A stretch of DNA of 64,000 bases. It comes from Pandoraea horticolens (GTDB taxonomy: Bacteria > Pseudomonadota > Gammaproteobacteria > Burkholderiales > Burkholderiaceae). The notes beneath the pieces are model-generated. The model was not told where the DNA came from. It saw only the letters and a list, made by a program, of their open reading frames with translations, and made no database searches. The stretch lies in NCBI RefSeq assembly GCF_902459555.1, contig NZ_CABPSM010000006.1, positions 1-64,000 on the forward strand. Direction: 5' to 3'. Numbering within the stretch: the first letter of the stretch is position 1; each line of letters starts with the position of its first letter. The position numbers and the translations under genes were made by a program. Of the stretch, positions 25,731-35,068 are shown piece after piece.

Positions 25731-27215
25731 TCACTTCGGCCCCGCCTTTTTGACGCCGATCACATCGGATTTTCCCGGTGACGCCGCACGCCTCGGGGCG
25801 AGAGCGGGCGCGATCTGCCGAGAGACGAATTTCAATGCGACCTGAGCCGCGACCGATGGCGCAAAAAGTGCGCCCGGTGGCTCCACCATGTGCATGACGT
25901 GCAGAAACCGGCGGTAAATCGCCGCGTCGTCCACAGCCAGTCCGAGCAGTAACTCCACGTAGCGTTGCATGAGCCGCGCGCGCCAATGCGCCGCCCCTCT
26001 CTGCCCGGTCTGACGCAAATCGACACCGGTCGAGAAAGTCCAGGCATGCCGTGCGACACGCGCCAGCACGCGTTGCAACGTCAGACTCCCCGGCGCAGCA
26101 CCAGCGCTGCGAAGTACGTACAGATGCGCATCGAGCGCCACCGCACTCAGCGCGGCCACTGTCATGCCCTGCCCATACACCGGGTTAAAACAGCAGGCGG
26201 CATCGCCCAGTACCGCGAAGCCTCTGGGCCAGCGCGCCATCTCGTCGAAGTGCCGCACCCGGTTCTCCGTCTGGCGAAATCGGCGAATCGCCGATATCGG
26301 TTCGGCAGCAGCGATGGCGTCGTGAAGCGTCGGCACTCGCAGACTGCGCGCGAAAGCAACGAAGCTGTCTTCGTCACCGGGCGGATAGTTGCCGCCGACC
26401 CCCGTCAAGGTAACGATCCACCGGTTTCCCTCTATGGGGAAAATCGTGCCGCTGCGCGGACAGTCAGGCGGACGGCCGTGCACCACCAACGCCTGCCAAT
26501 CTCGCCATGGAGAGTGCTTCGGCACCGCGTACAGGCGGCTCGCATATCCGACGCGGGCATCGACAACGGTCTCTCGCGGCATGTCGAAGCCAGCCGCGCG
26601 CAGCCACGACGGCGTGCGCGAATTGCGACCGCCGGCGTCGACGACGAAAGCGGCAGGCAGTGTCGTGACACCGCCGGAACAACCCACCAATACGCCGGGA
26701 CGTTGTCGAATCGTGACGCCGCAAACGCGCGTCTGCCCAGGGTCGAGACTCAGGCCGGTGACTTCGCACCCTGGCAGCACACTGACCCGCCGCTCGGCCA
26801 GCACGCGTTGACGCACCGCGAACTCAAGCAGGTCGCGGCTCGTCGACCAGGTAACGAAACCCTCGCCCGCCGCAGGCATCCAACCCGCCGCCGAGAACCA
26901 GCGTACCGACCGATACCAGTCGAGCGGCACGGCGCCTGCGTCCAGCAACGTTTGGCCAAGCTCGGGAAACAGGGCCTCCAGCGTGCGCCGCCCTCGCATG
27001 AGCAATTGATGCACAAACTGACCTTGCGGCACGCCGGCCCTCGGCCCCGGTACGCCGGGCAATTCGTCGCGTTCGACGAGCCACACCTCCTCGAAGTGCC
27101 CGGTCAACACGCGTGCCGCAAGCAGCCCGGCCATCCCTCCACCAATAACAATCGCGCGCGTTGCGGCGGACGTTGTGCCGCTGGGCATCGCCCCTACCGA
27201 CGTGGTTGAAGTCAT
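25731..27215 (-). CDS. FAD-dependent monooxygenase-like oxidoreductase
   Basis: 494 aa. The N-terminal FAD-binding motif GGGMAGLLAARVL is at about residues 25-37, followed by VERDELPG. The second FAD motif appears as GFAVLGDAACCFNPVYGQGM near residue 355. This is the group A monooxygenase (UbiH/PHBH-like) pattern. It begins 11 bases after the desaturase stop and is the last gene of a four-gene minus-strand cluster. The ATG at 27215 precedes the FAD motif. The frame is open further upstream only because it crosses the desaturase gene. It probably hydroxylates or oxidises the cluster's product; the substrate is unknown. Confidence 0.82.
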   Translation of the reverse strand: MTSTTSVGAMPSGTTSAATRAIVIGGGMAGLLAARVLTGHFEEVWLVERDELPGVPGPRAGVPQGQFVHQLLMRGRRTLEALFPELGQTLLDAGAVPLDWYRSVRWFSAAGWMPAAGEGFVTWSTSRDLLEFAVRQRVLAERRVSVLPGCEVTGLSLDPGQTRVCGVTIRQRPGVLVGCSGGVTTLPAAFVVDAGGRNSRTPSWLRAAGFDMPRETVVDARVGYASRLYAVPKHSPWRDWQALVVHGRPPDCPRSGTIFPIEGNRWIVTLTGVGGNYPPGDEDSFVAFARSLRVPTLHDAIAAAEPISAIRRFRQTENRVRHFDEMARWPRGFAVLGDAACCFNPVYGQGMTVAALSAVALDAHLYVLRSAGAAPGSLTLQRVLARVARHAWTFSTGVDLRQTGQRGAAHWRARLMQRYVELLLGLAVDDAAIYRRFLHVMHMVEPPGALFAPSVAAQVALKFVSRQIAPALAPRRAASPGKSDVIGVKKAGPK

Positions 27216-27226
27216 GGCGCGCCTCG

Positions 27227-28033
27227 TTATCGGAACCAGCGATTCAATCCGCTCTGCGACGCCGGCACATCGATCTGATGCTCGATTTGCCGATGAAACG
27301 CGGGAAGCCGGCTCCAATGCAGCCCCGGACGCACGTGATGCGCGAGGTGATAGCCGTTGTTGAAGAACGCGAGATTGAGCCAGGTGTTGGCCTTCGTGTG
27401 CGACGCCTTGAACGGATCTCGCGAGTAGAGATCGATATGATCGTCGTACGTCATGTGAATGAAGTTCAGCCATACCAGCACAATCGGTGCAACGAAGAAA
27501 ATGAACCCGTTGCGCGGGTTGTAAAGGAGCAACCCGATCAGCACAACGTAGCTGGCTGCCACTTGCCAGAGGCAGCGTTGACGCAGACGCTTGCAAGTGC
27601 GCCCGATGCGCAGCACGTGGTAGTTGTACGTGAAGAAATAGTGCGCGATGTAGGCGAGCCGCGACATCCGCCGGCCGCCGGCATCTATCCAGCGGGACGG
27701 GTCGCGTTCCGGTTCGGTGTAATGCAGGTGATGGCCCCGGCTGTGATGCAGCCGGAACTTCGCGGCATACATACCGGTTTGCAACCACATCACCAGTTCG
27801 AGCATCCGATTGCGCCATCCGCTCGAAAACATGCCCACATGCGATTGGTTATGCACCGCAGTGGATATCGCGATCTGGGGCAGCAACAGCAGTGCCGCCC
27901 ACGCAATCGCCGTTCTCAGTTCATGCGCGAATAGGTAACCTGTTACCTGCGCCGCCGCCGTTCCCGCCACCAGTGCAAGCGGAGCGAGATCTTCCTGATA
28001 AGGCAACCCTAGCCAACGGGCGAGATGTCTCAT
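27227..28033 (-). CDS. Membrane fatty-acid desaturase / hydroxylase family protein
   Basis: 268 aa. The three histidine boxes of the membrane di-iron desaturase family are present: HNQSH near residue 62, HHSRGHH near residue 97, and HLAHH near residue 236, separated by hydrophobic segments. The start at 28033 follows GGAGG at 28038-28042. It acts in the inner membrane and should insert a double bond or hydroxyl into an acyl chain or lipid-like intermediate. It lies 40 bases after the AfsA-like gene and 11 bases before the monooxygenase gene. Short length and context suggest a biosynthetic role rather than bulk membrane desaturation. Confidence 0.88.
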   Translation of the reverse strand: MRHLARWLGLPYQEDLAPLALVAGTAAAQVTGYLFAHELRTAIAWAALLLLPQIAISTAVHNQSHVGMFSSGWRNRMLELVMWLQTGMYAAKFRLHHSRGHHLHYTEPERDPSRWIDAGGRRMSRLAYIAHYFFTYNYHVLRIGRTCKRLRQRCLWQVAASYVVLIGLLLYNPRNGFIFFVAPIVLVWLNFIHMTYDDHIDLYSRDPFKASHTKANTWLNLAFFNNGYHLAHHVRPGLHWSRLPAFHRQIEHQIDVPASQSGLNRWFR

Positions 28034-28073
28034 GATGCCTCCTTGCGCCGCTCGACGTCGATCGGCGAGCGCG

Positions 28074-28643
28074 TCAATGGACTTCGCCGGCAGCGACATT
28101 ACGGCGCAGCCGGGCGAGCAGCGCCGGTGGTGAAAAGCTCCAGCGCGCATTCATCGTGCCGACCGGACGGTCGAATTGCAGCCACTGACTTTCGCAAGTC
28201 AGGGCAGACAGGTGATCGTGCCGGTAGGTCTTGGCGACGATGACGAATCGCGCCAACACGGGAGCACGCAACTCGGCAAAGTGTTCGAATACGACGTCCA
28301 GCGAATTCAGAACAAAGGCCAGATCGTGTGAAACCTCATAGAAGCGGTGTGAGATTGCCGTCCCGACCTGTCGGTTCGCTTCGATCAGCATCAGCCCAGG
28401 TACGTGGTCGAGGGGATGTTCGAAGAAGAAGGGATGATTCGGGTCGATATGAAGCGTCGCGATAAAGCAGTCGTACCCGTCGGGCGTGGCGTCGGCGCGC
28501 ATGATCGACGCCACGAATACATTGGCCGGATCGGACTTGTGGACCAGTGTGTGATCCAGTGTCCTGGGCATCGCGAGGGCTTCGGTGCCGTTGCCGTCGG
28601 GCAGGCCGGCAACACGGCTCGTCAAGGGGGGCTGAAGGTTCAT
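28074..28643 (-). CDS. AfsA-like hotdog protein (A-factor biosynthesis domain), single copy
   Basis: 189 aa. The segment [20 protein letters not shown] near residue 95 matches the hallmark of the A-factor biosynthesis hotdog domain found in Streptomyces AfsA/ScbA. Those proteins join a beta-ketoacyl group to dihydroxyacetone phosphate to make gamma-butyrolactone signals. Actinobacterial AfsA usually has two such domains in about 300 aa; here there is only one. The ATG at 28643 follows GGAG at 28649-28652. It is second in a cluster with two flavoproteins and a desaturase. Gamma-butyrolactone-type activity is an inference from the family. It could instead act on another acyl thioester. Confidence 0.72.
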   Translation of the reverse strand: MNLQPPLTSRVAGLPDGNGTEALAMPRTLDHTLVHKSDPANVFVASIMRADATPDGYDCFIATLHIDPNHPFFFEHPLDHVPGLMLIEANRQVGTAISHRFYEVSHDLAFVLNSLDVVFEHFAELRAPVLARFVIVAKTYRHDHLSALTCESQWLQFDRPVGTMNARWSFSPPALLARLRRNVAAGEVH

Positions 28644-28666
28644 GGCGACTCCGTTCAAGGGCTTTC

Positions 28667-28678
28667 GGGGGGGGGGGG
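28667..28678. repeat. 12-G homopolymer tract upstream of the AfsA-like gene
   Basis: Twelve consecutive G on the plus strand (C in the message) lie 15 bases before the ribosome-binding site of the AfsA-like gene and just after a hairpin. Another run of seven G is at 28714-28720. Such tracts change length by replication slippage and also cause assembly errors. Confidence 0.85.
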
Positions 28679-28713
28679 TAAAAGCCCGTCGTCGCGAACC
28701 GCGACGCGCGGGC
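28679..28713 (-). terminator. Intra-cluster terminator-like hairpin
   Basis: On the minus strand, GCCCG/CGGGC and GTCGCG/CGCGAC stack into a strong stem (28684-28713) with a 3-base loop, followed by TTTTA and then the C12 run. It lies between the first and second genes of the AfsA cluster, so it could attenuate read-through. Confidence 0.5.
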
Positions 28714-28733
28714 GGGGGGGAGTGGACGTAAAG

Positions 28734-30119
28734 TTACGTCGATGCGTAGCCGCTGTACCCAACACCGGGCAATCGGCTTCTGCGGTGTTCGAGAAGCGAT
28801 TGGACAATGCGAGACGCCGCCTCCTGCGCTGAAAACACGCAAGCCTCAATCGACGCGCCGCGCAAATAATCGCCCGCGAATGAGAGGCCGTCGATGGTGT
28901 GCCGACGGTCCTCCAGCAATGCCCGCAACCGATAGTGGTGCGGTGCGTAGGCGCACAAGCCCGGATCGAACAAATGGGCGACGACATCCCGCCGGTCTGA
29001 GCGCTCCACCGGAATGTATTGGCGCAGGGTCGCCTCGGCGAGATCGAGCATCGCTTCGGCTCGCGAACCATCGACACCATCGGCGTGTCTGGCACGTTCG
29101 ATCAGCTCGCGCGCCTTACGGCCGCTGAACGTATAGCGCACCATGTCCAACCGATCGACGCCATAGGCGCCAGCGTTGCTCAACACCTGGTCCGGACCAA
29201 ATGACAGGCCCCGCACCTGGGCTGAGAATATCGGCCGGCGATACGCCGCCACCAGAACCAGCACCGGGAAGTAGCGAATCTCATCGAATGCTGCCGCGAG
29301 TCCCGCATCGTGCTCGCGAAGCAGATCGGCGCTGACGCCTGCAGGCGTCGCGAGCACCACGTGGTCGTATTCCAGGTCACGAGTGCGACCGTCGGCGTGA
29401 CGCACCGACAAACCGAAGACCCGGCCGTTGCGAACCGCGATACGCTCGACGCGAGCATCGCAGCGGACCTGCACCGAAGCGATTGCCGCGTCGACGAAGG
29501 CACCCATGCCGTCCTTGAGCTGGTCGTAGGTATCGAGCCACATCCCCAAGTGGGTGCCGAAGTTGCCGAGGTGGATCTCGTCGGGCTCTGCGCCGTTCAT
29601 TCGTACCGACATTGCCCGCACGACGGCGCGGCAGAATGGCGGACTCAAATGCGAACTGAGCGGCGAATCGTCGTAGCGTCTGGCCAGCCTTGCGAATGAC
29701 GGGCCATCAAGAAACCGGTTGCGCGCGTCGAGCCACACCCGCAGGCAAAGTCCGCCGAGACGCAAAGCGTCTGCCGGCGGGCAGCCCCGCATGTACGCCA
29801 AGGTACTACTCAGGCGGCGCGTGCTGTCCAGCGTGACAATCCGGCCATTCCGGATACGTGACGTGTTGATGCCGAAAGGCTCGAACGCAAATGGACCGAG
29901 TTCGTGGGCAAGTGTGCGAAAACGCTCGTAGCGCCGACCGATGTTCTTGCCGCCCAGATCGATCCGGCAACCGCCGAGCGTGGCGGAACAGATCCGACCG
30001 CCCACCGTCGCTTGGCGCTCGATCAACTCAGCAGGAATGCCGGCCTTGCGCAGATAGTGCACCGTCGCAATGCCGGATATGCCGCCGCCAACGACGGCGC
30101 ATGTCGCAGTGGATGTCAT
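28734..30119 (-). CDS. FAD-dependent amine-oxidase-like oxidoreductase
   Basis: 461 aa. The dinucleotide motif VVGGGISGIATVHYLRKAG begins near residue 9 and is followed by ERQATVGGRICS, the GG motif typical of flavin amine oxidases, protoporphyrinogen oxidases and phytoene desaturase relatives. The C-terminal FAD motif appears as GLSFAGDYLRGASIEACV near residue 415. It is the first gene of the cluster and begins downstream of an AT-rich region with nested repeats. Expected chemistry is dehydrogenation of a C-C or C-N bond; the substrate is unknown. The start at 30119 fits the conserved N-terminus. Confidence 0.82.
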   Translation of the reverse strand: MTSTATCAVVGGGISGIATVHYLRKAGIPAELIERQATVGGRICSATLGGCRIDLGGKNIGRRYERFRTLAHELGPFAFEPFGINTSRIRNGRIVTLDSTRRLSSTLAYMRGCPPADALRLGGLCLRVWLDARNRFLDGPSFARLARRYDDSPLSSHLSPPFCRAVVRAMSVRMNGAEPDEIHLGNFGTHLGMWLDTYDQLKDGMGAFVDAAIASVQVRCDARVERIAVRNGRVFGLSVRHADGRTRDLEYDHVVLATPAGVSADLLREHDAGLAAAFDEIRYFPVLVLVAAYRRPIFSAQVRGLSFGPDQVLSNAGAYGVDRLDMVRYTFSGRKARELIERARHADGVDGSRAEAMLDLAEATLRQYIPVERSDRRDVVAHLFDPGLCAYAPHHYRLRALLEDRRHTIDGLSFAGDYLRGASIEACVFSAQEAASRIVQSLLEHRRSRLPGVGYSGYAST

Positions 30120-30131
30120 CGTAGAGCCCCC

Positions 30132-30188
30132 GCATGTTCATGGGACATGCTTCAAGTGTCGTGACAATGACACTCAAATATCACGACA
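30132..30188. promoter_or_regulatory. Nested inverted repeats upstream of the AfsA cluster
   Basis: Three inverted repeats overlap here: GCATGT/ACATGC (30132-30150), AGTGTC/GACACT (30155-30174) and TGTCGTGA/TCACGACA (30157-30188, 16-base spacer). They lie 13-69 bases upstream of the first gene, where a repressor or activator would act. No regulator gene is adjacent. Confidence 0.5.
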
Positions 30189-30346
30189 TCCTAAGCATAG
30201 ATGAATGAAACCATCCGCTGTAATCTCATAGCGCGTTTACTCATAGTGAACTATCAAAGTCACTTGATACGCATCATATCCTTGGCATTCCGTTGGAATT
30301 TCCGAGACCGTCCGACGACTCAATTTCGGTTCGCACGCTCGCCTTC

Positions 30347-30396
30347 GCGCACAAACAGAAAGGGCCGGGTTCTGTGCAATACAGAACCCGGCCCTT
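30347..30396 (-). terminator. Strong terminator after the PpiC-type isomerase gene
   Basis: A perfect 16-bp stem (30360-30375 with 30381-30396), loop GCAAT, is followed on the minus strand by the T-rich TTTCTGTTTGTG. It insulates the isomerase gene from the AfsA cluster. Confidence 0.85.
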
Positions 30397-30496
30397 GACG
30401 GAAAGACTTTGCAGACGAACGTTACGCGCTCAGTCCTTCACCTCATAAGTCGTGTTTCGACGCGTGTCACTCATGCATGGCATGCGAGCATCGTTG

Positions 30497-31258
30497 CTAC
30501 TGCACGCGTGGCGTCCCTTCGTTATCGTTGGCACCGCTGATGTCTGCGGCCCCGGCAAGCAACGCCACATAGTGGCGCAATGCGCGCGCGCGAGCTTGTT
30601 CGTACAACAGCGCGGCAATACGCTCGGCCACGTGCTCAAACGGCGGCATGCGCCCTTTCACACGTCGCTCGATACGTACGACGTGGAAGCCGTAGCGGGT
30701 GTTCACGAGTCGCGGCAATACGCCTAGGCGATCACCGCAGAACAGCACCAGCTCAAACTCCGGTGCACCGCTGCCGCGGGCAAGCATGCCCAGCCTGCCG
30801 CCTGTGCGCCCTGACGGACAATCCGACATCGATTGCGCCACCGACTCGAACGAGGCCGGCTCGGCAAGCACGGTGTCCAGTGCCGATTGCGCCCGTGTTA
30901 ACGTGGTGGACAGCGGCACGCCCGCCGACAGCGCAAACAGAATGTGACTCGCCTGCACTTTGTCGCCAACGCGAAACTGTCCTGCATGTTCGTGGAAATA
31001 GGCCCGGCATTCGGCTTCGGTCGGACGACGTACCTGCACATCGCGGGTGAAAAGCGCGTCGACGATCGCGTCGTCGCTCGTGTTCGCGTCATCGGTATCG
31101 GTCAGCAGCCGCAAGTCGCGCGCGCGCTGGCGCAACAACTCACGGCTGACGAGCGCGCGCTGGGCAGCCGCTTCCGGATCGGCCGCGTCTCGATGCAGAT
31201 CGATCTCATCGGCGACGCGGCGTGCGTCGATGACAATCCCATTGACACTCAAGGACAT
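30497..31258 (-). CDS. PpiC-type peptidyl-prolyl isomerase (NifM-like)
   Basis: 253 aa. The parvulin-type PPIase domain (about residues 105-215) shows VQASHILFAL, then CPSGRTGGRLGMLARGSGAPEF split by the usual GG turn, and TRYGFHVVRIERR. The N-terminal helical part resembles NifM/PpiC proteins. There is no signal peptide, so it may act in the cytoplasm. The ATG at 31258 follows GGGAG at 31265-31269. It is 79 bases downstream of the carbonic-anhydrase-like gene and is probably expressed with it, suggesting a dedicated folding helper. That link is inferred. Confidence 0.86.
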   Translation of the reverse strand: MSLSVNGIVIDARRVADEIDLHRDAADPEAAAQRALVSRELLRQRARDLRLLTDTDDANTSDDAIVDALFTRDVQVRRPTEAECRAYFHEHAGQFRVGDKVQASHILFALSAGVPLSTTLTRAQSALDTVLAEPASFESVAQSMSDCPSGRTGGRLGMLARGSGAPEFELVLFCGDRLGVLPRLVNTRYGFHVVRIERRVKGRMPPFEHVAERIAALLYEQARARALRHYVALLAGAADISGANDNEGTPRVQ

Positions 31259-31337
31259 GACGGACTCCCACGAAAACATTCATTGCCCCCGTTCACGCGC
31301 ACGCATCGGTGCCTTTCGGCCCGCCAATCGCCTGCCG

Positions 31338-31898
31338 TCAGAACTCGTTCTGAATACGACGGTAGGCGCGTGCGAGCTGCACGTTCGTGCGGCTCACCGA
31401 CTCGGAAAACTCACGCGCGTCGACGGTGACTTTCGGAATGGTCGCGAGATCGGTCTCGCGGCTGATGTGTGTGGTCGAGGGAATGTAGAAATTCTCGGGA
31501 ATGTCGCGCCCGTCGACCACGCTGTTGTGCCGCACCACCACGCCGTCGTGCACAACGCAGTTGAACAGCACCGAATTGAAACCGATGAAGACGTTGCTGC
31601 CGATAACACAGGGCCCGTGCACGATGGAGCGATGGGCAATCGATGTGTTCTCGCCGATGGAAACGCGTGCGCCGTCTTTCGAATGGATCACGACCCCGTC
31701 CTGGATATTGGAGTTGGCGCCGATCACGATCGGCTCCATCCCGCCGTTCTCATCGACTTCATCGGCGCGCAACACCGCGTAAGGTCCAATGAAGACGTTC
31801 TCCCCGACGATGATCTGGCCGCACAGAATGGCCGTGGGATCGACGAACGAGGTCTCGTGCACCACGGGGTAATCCCCGCGCGGGTTCTTTCGCAACAT
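31338..31898 (-). CDS. Gamma-carbonic-anhydrase-like left-handed beta-helix protein
   Basis: 186 aa. Hexapeptide repeats run from about residue 20 to 135 (for example VGENVFIGPYAVLR, IGANSNIQDGVVIH, VIGSNVFIGFNSVLF), forming a left-handed beta-helix trimer. Candidate metal-ligand histidines occur in VVIHSKDG, TSIAHRSIVHG and VVRHNSV. This fits the gamma class of carbonic anhydrases and their transferase-like relatives. Activity cannot be confirmed from sequence. It is upstream of, and co-directional with, the PpiC-type gene. Confidence 0.84.
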   Translation of the reverse strand: MLRKNPRGDYPVVHETSFVDPTAILCGQIIVGENVFIGPYAVLRADEVDENGGMEPIVIGANSNIQDGVVIHSKDGARVSIGENTSIAHRSIVHGPCVIGSNVFIGFNSVLFNCVVHDGVVVRHNSVVDGRDIPENFYIPSTTHISRETDLATIPKVTVDAREFSESVSRTNVQLARAYRRIQNEF

Positions 31899-32142
31899 GG
31901 TTCAATGACTCCGGACCGCTCGCTCGTACGCCGGGTTGCGGCAGAGCATCGCGCGTCTTGCACGACACATCGCTGCCTGAGCTGACCACGTCGGAATACG
32001 CCCAGTGGGCGAGCGGGGGAAAGGGAACACGGACGGGCGCCGTGATGCGGACTCTCTCACCACCGCGAACGGTATATCGAAGTTGTAGGCGATGAGAGAC
32101 AGAAAGGCAAATACGCGCGATGACGGTGCGCGCACCCGTTGC

Positions 32143-32168
32143 GCGCCGCACACACCTGCGTGCGGCGC
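32143..32168. repeat. Inverted repeat near the end of the BASS transporter gene
   Basis: GCGCCGCAC (32143-32151) and GTGCGGCGC (32160-32168) form a 9-bp perfect stem with an 8-base loop, starting 10 bases past the transporter stop. There is no T run, so it may only stabilise the 3' end of the message. Confidence 0.4.
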
Positions 32169-32177
32169 ATGAGAAGC

Positions 32178-33131
32178 TCAGTGTTGCGCGCGCGTTGCCG
32201 GTGCCGGCGAATCGTTCGCGGTGCCGGTGGGACGGCCTCGCCAGTAGCCCGCGAGCAGCGACCCCGAGAGGTTGTGCCACACAGAGAACAGTGCGCCCGG
32301 CAGTGCGGCCAGCGGCGTGAAGTAGAGCTTGCCAAGCGTGGCGGCCAGCCCCGAGTTCTGCATGCCGACTTCGATGGCGAGCGTGCGGCAGATCGATTCG
32401 TCGAAACCCAGCAAACGTCCGCCCCAGTAACCGCCGAGCAGACCCAGTCCGTTGTGCAATATCACGCCGACCATCACCAACGGCCCGACCGTGGCGATGT
32501 TGCCCTGATTCGCACCGACCACCGCGCCGATGATGAGCACGATGGCGACCATCGAGACGAGCGGCAGGTAGCCTTCGACAGCGTGTACCGCACGACCGAG
32601 ATAGCGGTTGATGAGCAGCCCCGCGCCGATCGGCAGCGCCACGATCTGGAGAATCGACAGCAGCATGCCTTCGACGTCGACCGCGATCGAAGCATCGACA
32701 TACAGGCGCGTGAGCAACGGCGTGGCGAACACACCGACGAGCGTGGACATGGCGCTGATCGTGACCGACAACGCCACGTCGCCGCGCGCCAGATAGATCA
32801 TGACATTCGACGCCGTACCGCTCGCCACACTGCCTACGAGCACCATACCGGCCGTCAGATCCGGCGGCATGTGCAACACGCGCGCAATGATCCAGGCCGC
32901 CAGCGGCATGACGAGATAGTGCAGCACCACGCCGGCGACAATCGGCGCGGGACGCGTGAACACACGCTTGAAATCGTCGAAGGTGAGCGTCACGCCCATC
33001 GCGAACATCACCACGGTCAGGAGCGCCGTGACGTGCGGCGTAATACCGGAGAAGCTGCCGGGCGAATAAAAGGCGAAAACGGACAGCAGCAGGGCCCACA
33101 ACGGGAACAGCCGGGTGACACGGGCAATCAT
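32178..33131 (-). CDS. Bile acid:sodium symporter (BASS) family transporter
   Basis: 317 aa, about 9-10 membrane helices. Conserved segments include [18 protein letters not shown] near residue 45, [20 protein letters not shown] near 105, and [14 protein letters not shown] near 265, which match the PanS/YfeH-like bacterial BASS group. It imports an organic anion, possibly with Na+. Ketopantoate is one known substrate in the family, but specificity cannot be read here. The ATG at 33131, preceded by AGGA, gives family length. An upstream start at 33215 would add 28 unlikely residues. Confidence 0.88.
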   Translation of the reverse strand: MIARVTRLFPLWALLLSVFAFYSPGSFSGITPHVTALLTVVMFAMGVTLTFDDFKRVFTRPAPIVAGVVLHYLVMPLAAWIIARVLHMPPDLTAGMVLVGSVASGTASNVMIYLARGDVALSVTISAMSTLVGVFATPLLTRLYVDASIAVDVEGMLLSILQIVALPIGAGLLINRYLGRAVHAVEGYLPLVSMVAIVLIIGAVVGANQGNIATVGPLVMVGVILHNGLGLLGGYWGGRLLGFDESICRTLAIEVGMQNSGLAATLGKLYFTPLAALPGALFSVWHNLSGSLLAGYWRGRPTGTANDSPAPATRAQH

Positions 33132-33418
33132 GAAATCCTCGAAGAACAGGTAGGCGGCGCGTGCGCTGGCGAGCCGGTGCAGCCGAGTTACGCCCGGCAT
33201 CATCGCCTCTGCCACACCCGAGCCGCCGGGCGCAAAAGGTTAATATTTTACTTATTTTGCGCAACCCGCCCTTCCGGAACCCTCCGGATGACGCTGACCG
33301 GTGCGAATCGCGGGCCGCGCCGCGACCTCGAACGACGGCGAGTCGAATGCCAGACGCACAACTCAAGTTCATCGGAATGTTGAGTTGCGCGCGCACCGTC
33401 GATACCTCTTGCGAACGC

Positions 33419-35068
33419 TCAGTCTCGCTTGGGTTTGCCCATCAGCAGCGCGCCCCCGGCGCCGTCACGGCGCGCCGGGCGCGGACCTCGCTGCTGGGCG
33501 AAGTCACCGCGCTCGCCACCGCCGCCCTGTACACGCGGAGCGTTCGGTGCGTTGCGGCCCTCCTGACCTTGACGCGGCGTAGCGGAATTCTGTGCGGCAC
33601 GCGCCGGTGCGCGTTGGGCATCGCCCTGGCGCTTGGGCGCCTGTTGGCGTTGCTGGGCACCGCCGGTGTTGCCTGCATTCATACCGGTACCGGCCTTGCC
33701 ACCGCCATTCCCGCCATTCCCCCCCTGACGGCCGCCGCGCTCGCCTTCGCGACGCGGCTTCGGCTCACCACTGTTCCGTGCACCCCGGCCCCCGTCGCGC
33801 GGCTCACGGGCTTCACGCGGTGCGCGTGCCGGTTGGCGCGCGTCGTCGTCGTCGCTGCGTCCGCCACGACCGCCTGCGCCACGGCCCTGTTGCGTTTTGC
33901 GAATCGGTTGCGCCACGGCATGCGGGTCCGGCTCGAAGCCCGGAATCACTTCGCGGTCGATGGTGCGCTTGATGAGACGCTCGATCTGCGTGAGCAGTTG
34001 ATGCTCGTCCACGCACACGAGCGACACGGCCTCGCCGTTCGCGCCTGCACGGCCCGTGCGGCCGATACGGTGCACGTAGTCTTCCGCCACTTCCGGCAGA
34101 TCGAAGTTGACCACGTGCGGCAGTTGGTCGATGTCGATACCGCGCGCGGCGATATCGGTCGCAACCAGCACTTGCAGCGTGCCGCTCTTGAATTCGGCGA
34201 GCGCACGCGTACGCGCCCCCTGACTCTTGTTACCGTGGATGGCGAGCGCGGGAATGCCGCCCTTCGTCAACTGTTCGGCCAGACGGTTCGCACCGTGCTT
34301 GGTGCGGGTGAACACGAGCACCTGAAACCAGTTGTGCTCGCGCACGAGGTGCTCCAGCAGTTCGCGCTTGCGATCACGATCGACCGGGTGAATCTTCTGT
34401 GCGACGGTCTCGGCCGTGGTGTTGCGACGTGCCACTTCGATGAGCGCGGGCGACTTGAGCAGGCCATCTGCCAGTTGCTTGATTTCGTCGGAGAACGTGG
34501 CCGAGAACAGCAGGTTCTGGCGTTGCGCAGGCAACACGGCCAGCACCCGGCGAATATCGCGGATGAAGCCCATGTCGAGCATACGGTCGGCTTCGTCCAG
34601 CACGAGAATCTCGACGCCGGACAGGTCGACCGTCTTCTGCTGCATGTGATCGAGCAGACGGCCCGGCGTGGCGACGAGGATATCCACGCCACGCGCCAAT
34701 TGCTTGACCTGCGGCACCATCGACACACCACCGAACACGGTCATGGATGTCAGGCGCAGGTACTTGCCGTATTGCGTGACGCTTTCCTCGACCTGTGCAG
34801 CCAGTTCGCGCGTGGGGGTCAGCACGAGGGCGCGCACGGATCGCTTGCCATTCGCCTGCGCGGGACGCGCACGCGAAGCGAGCATTTGCAGAATCGGCAG
34901 CGTGAAGCCTGCCGTCTTGCCGGTCCCGGTCTGGGCACCGGCGAGGAGGTCGCCGCCTTGCAGGACGGCCGGAATCGCTTGCAGTTGAATCGGAGTCGGG
35001 TGCGTATAGCCAAGGTCGGCAACCGCACGCAGGATGTCGGCCGATAGGCCGAGCGTTTCAAAAGACAT
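33419..35068 (-). CDS. rhlE: DEAD-box ATP-dependent RNA helicase, RhlE type
   Basis: 549 aa. The Q motif [14 protein letters not shown], motif I AQTGTGKT (near residue 45), motif [11 protein letters not shown], motif III SATF and motif [12 protein letters not shown] (near 325) are all present. After residue about 390 the protein becomes a disordered Arg/Gly/Asn-rich tail ([14 protein letters not shown]), typical of RhlE C-termini that bind RNA. It unwinds RNA in ribosome assembly and RNA decay, often in the cold. It is monocistronic with a 361-base gap upstream. Confidence 0.93.
   Translation of the reverse strand: MSFETLGLSADILRAVADLGYTHPTPIQLQAIPAVLQGGDLLAGAQTGTGKTAGFTLPILQMLASRARPAQANGKRSVRALVLTPTRELAAQVEESVTQYGKYLRLTSMTVFGGVSMVPQVKQLARGVDILVATPGRLLDHMQQKTVDLSGVEILVLDEADRMLDMGFIRDIRRVLAVLPAQRQNLLFSATFSDEIKQLADGLLKSPALIEVARRNTTAETVAQKIHPVDRDRKRELLEHLVREHNWFQVLVFTRTKHGANRLAEQLTKGGIPALAIHGNKSQGARTRALAEFKSGTLQVLVATDIAARGIDIDQLPHVVNFDLPEVAEDYVHRIGRTGRAGANGEAVSLVCVDEHQLLTQIERLIKRTIDREVIPGFEPDPHAVAQPIRKTQQGRGAGGRGGRSDDDDARQPARAPREAREPRDGGRGARNSGEPKPRREGERGGRQGGNGGNGGGKAGTGMNAGNTGGAQQRQQAPKRQGDAQRAPARAAQNSATPRQGQEGRNAPNAPRVQGGGGERGDFAQQRGPRPARRDGAGGALLMGKPKRD

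Larger units (their letters stand above)
30120..30496. other. AT-rich intergenic region upstream of the AfsA cluster
   Basis: About 375 bases, clearly richer in A+T than the surrounding genes between 30180 and 30350. It contains nested inverted repeats (30132-30188), presumably the regulatory region of the minus-strand cluster, and the terminator of the PpiC-type gene (30347-30396). A 65-codon frame at 30201-30398 runs through that terminator and is not called. Confidence 0.55.

Noticed and set aside
28667-28678. Sequencing error as an explanation for the 12-G run
   Set aside because: It cannot be ruled out from the sequence alone. I kept it as a finding because the tract is intergenic and no reading frame depends on it.
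30201-30398. 65-codon open frame in the AT-rich region before the AfsA cluster
   Set aside because: It reads through a 16-bp perfect terminator stem and has no ribosome-binding site.
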